A DNA stretch of 64,000 bases from an uncultured Massilia sp. Lineage in GTDB: Bacteria; Pseudomonadota; Gammaproteobacteria; Burkholderiales; Burkholderiaceae_D. The notes below the pieces were generated by a model, which was not told where the DNA came from, did not search any database, and saw only the letters and a program-made list of their open reading frames with translations. The stretch is taken from NCBI RefSeq assembly GCF_913773735.1, contig NZ_CAJYEB010000010.1, forward strand, positions 62,001-126,000. Reading direction: 5' to 3'. Below are positions 63,401 to 64,000 of the stretch, piece after piece. Both the position numbers and the translations under genes were made by a program. Every line of letters begins with the position of its first letter. The stretch's first letter is position 1.

Positions 63401-64000
63401 ATGTCGACCTGGACCTATTCGCTGAAGTTTTCGCTGCGTTCGCTCGCGCGCGAACTGGTCCGCAACATCTGGGGACGCGCCTTCGTCTACCCGGCGCTGG
63501 CGGCCAACGAACGCGCGCCTTCGCGCCTGGCCGACTACGCCGCGCGCCGTGCCCGCAAGCTGGGCGTGGCGCTGGACGGCGACGCCGGCGCGCTGGCGCG
63601 CCTGGCGCCCGGCACCCCGGTGCTGACCAAGGCCGACGTGCGCCGCGACCCGCAGCGGCTGGTGCGCCCGCGCGGTCCCGGGTCGTGGCTGCGCACCACC
63701 ATCAAGACCAGCGGCACGTCCGGCTCGCCGCTGACCATCGTGCAATCGGTCGGCAACCTGGTGCGCGAGGAAGGCTTCGTCTACCGCCAGCTGCGCTGGA
63801 TCGGCTGGCGCTTCGGCCAGCGCCGCGCCTGGATCCGCGGCGACATCGTCTGCGCCGACCACCCGCGCGACGGCAGGTACTGGTGCCGCGACTGGATCGG
63901 CAACATGCTCATGATGTCGTCCTACCACCTGTCCGGCGACACGATCGGCCGCTACATCGATGCCCTGGAACGCTTCGACCCCGTCGTCATCCACGCCTAT
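63401..64000 (+). CDS. PaaK/CapK-like AMP-forming enzyme (cut by window end)
   Basis: The first 200 codons of a gene that runs off the window. The N-terminal helical region (MSTWTYSLKFSLRSLARELV) precedes a KTSGTSGSPLTI motif, the phosphate-binding loop of adenylate-forming enzymes of the phenylacetate-CoA ligase family. Members called CapK occur in capsule and exopolysaccharide loci, where their reaction is not settled; an acyl-modification role is likely. RBS AGGGCAAGC. The stop is not seen. Confidence 0.85.
   Translation, partial: MSTWTYSLKFSLRSLARELVRNIWGRAFVYPALAANERAPSRLADYAARRARKLGVALDGDAGALARLAPGTPVLTKADVRRDPQRLVRPRGPGSWLRTTIKTSGTSGSPLTIVQSVGNLVREEGFVYRQLRWIGWRFGQRRAWIRGDIVCADHPRDGRYWCRDWIGNMLMMSSYHLSGDTIGRYIDALERFDPVVIHAY

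Overview
The window is high-GC DNA of a betaproteobacterium, most likely an Oxalobacteraceae member of the Massilia/Telluria/Duganella group. This rests on the gene order exbB-exbD-lpxK-trm112-kdsB-adk, an exosortase B (XrtB/EpsH) exopolysaccharide locus, a RstA/MipA-type regulatory neighbourhood and palindromic intergenic repeats. All assignments come from reading the sequence and from knowledge of the families; no search was run.

Layout. 0-0.5 kb: a type VI secretion Hcp gene cut by the window edge. 0.6-4.8 kb: a DODA-type dioxygenase, then an M1-like peptidase translationally coupled to a membrane protein. 4.9-7.2 kb: a cobalamin riboswitch driving a BtuB-like TonB-dependent receptor, followed by a palindromic repeat element. 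7.4-9.2 kb: two DsbA paralogues flanking a small membrane protein. 9.2-13.7 kb: a sensor kinase and an OmpR-type regulator on the minus strand, separated by three plus-strand envelope genes (PrcB-like, MipA/OmpV and an unknown exported protein), plus a possible 26-codon ORF with its own terminator. 13.8-16.6 kb: an exported protein, sodB and xseA. 16.7-17.6 kb: a gene-free kilobase holding six degenerate copies of a repeat, five of which contain a DnaA-box-like 9-mer. 17.7-23.9 kb: exbB, exbD, lpxK, trm112, kdsB, adk and a K+-independent proton-pumping pyrophosphatase whose 3' end runs into a repeat. 24-30 kb: a DsbA-like oxidoreductase, two small or low-complexity proteins, a CoA-transferase, an SDR dehydrogenase behind a perfect 22-bp palindrome and a gamma-glutamyltransferase. 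30.2-38.5 kb: a signalling island (a large propeller-type hybrid kinase, a stand-alone regulator, a PAS hybrid kinase and a coupled ASCH-like gene). 38.5-41.5 kb: DedA, tRNA-Arg(CCT) and the ABC-F protein Uup.

41.5-64 kb is one large exopolysaccharide locus: a CAAX-protease-related protein, EpsL, an initiating phosphoglycosyltransferase, GDP-mannose dehydratase and GDP-fucose synthase, EpsD-E-F-G, exosortase B, EpsI, a Wzy-like polymerase, a Wzx-like flippase, four glycosyltransferases (two GT4, one GT2, one GT14), a heparinase-like lyase and a CapK/PaaK-like enzyme cut by the window end. Together they predict a Wzx/Wzy-type secreted polysaccharide with fucose or another GDP-6-deoxyhexose. 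No PEP-CTERM substrate was seen inside the window.

The most unusual items are the DnaA-box-like repeat array at 16.73-17.58 kb, the degenerate nucleotide-binding site of EpsG, the possible micro-ORF at 10.67 kb, and several short repeats placed at promoters or gene ends.
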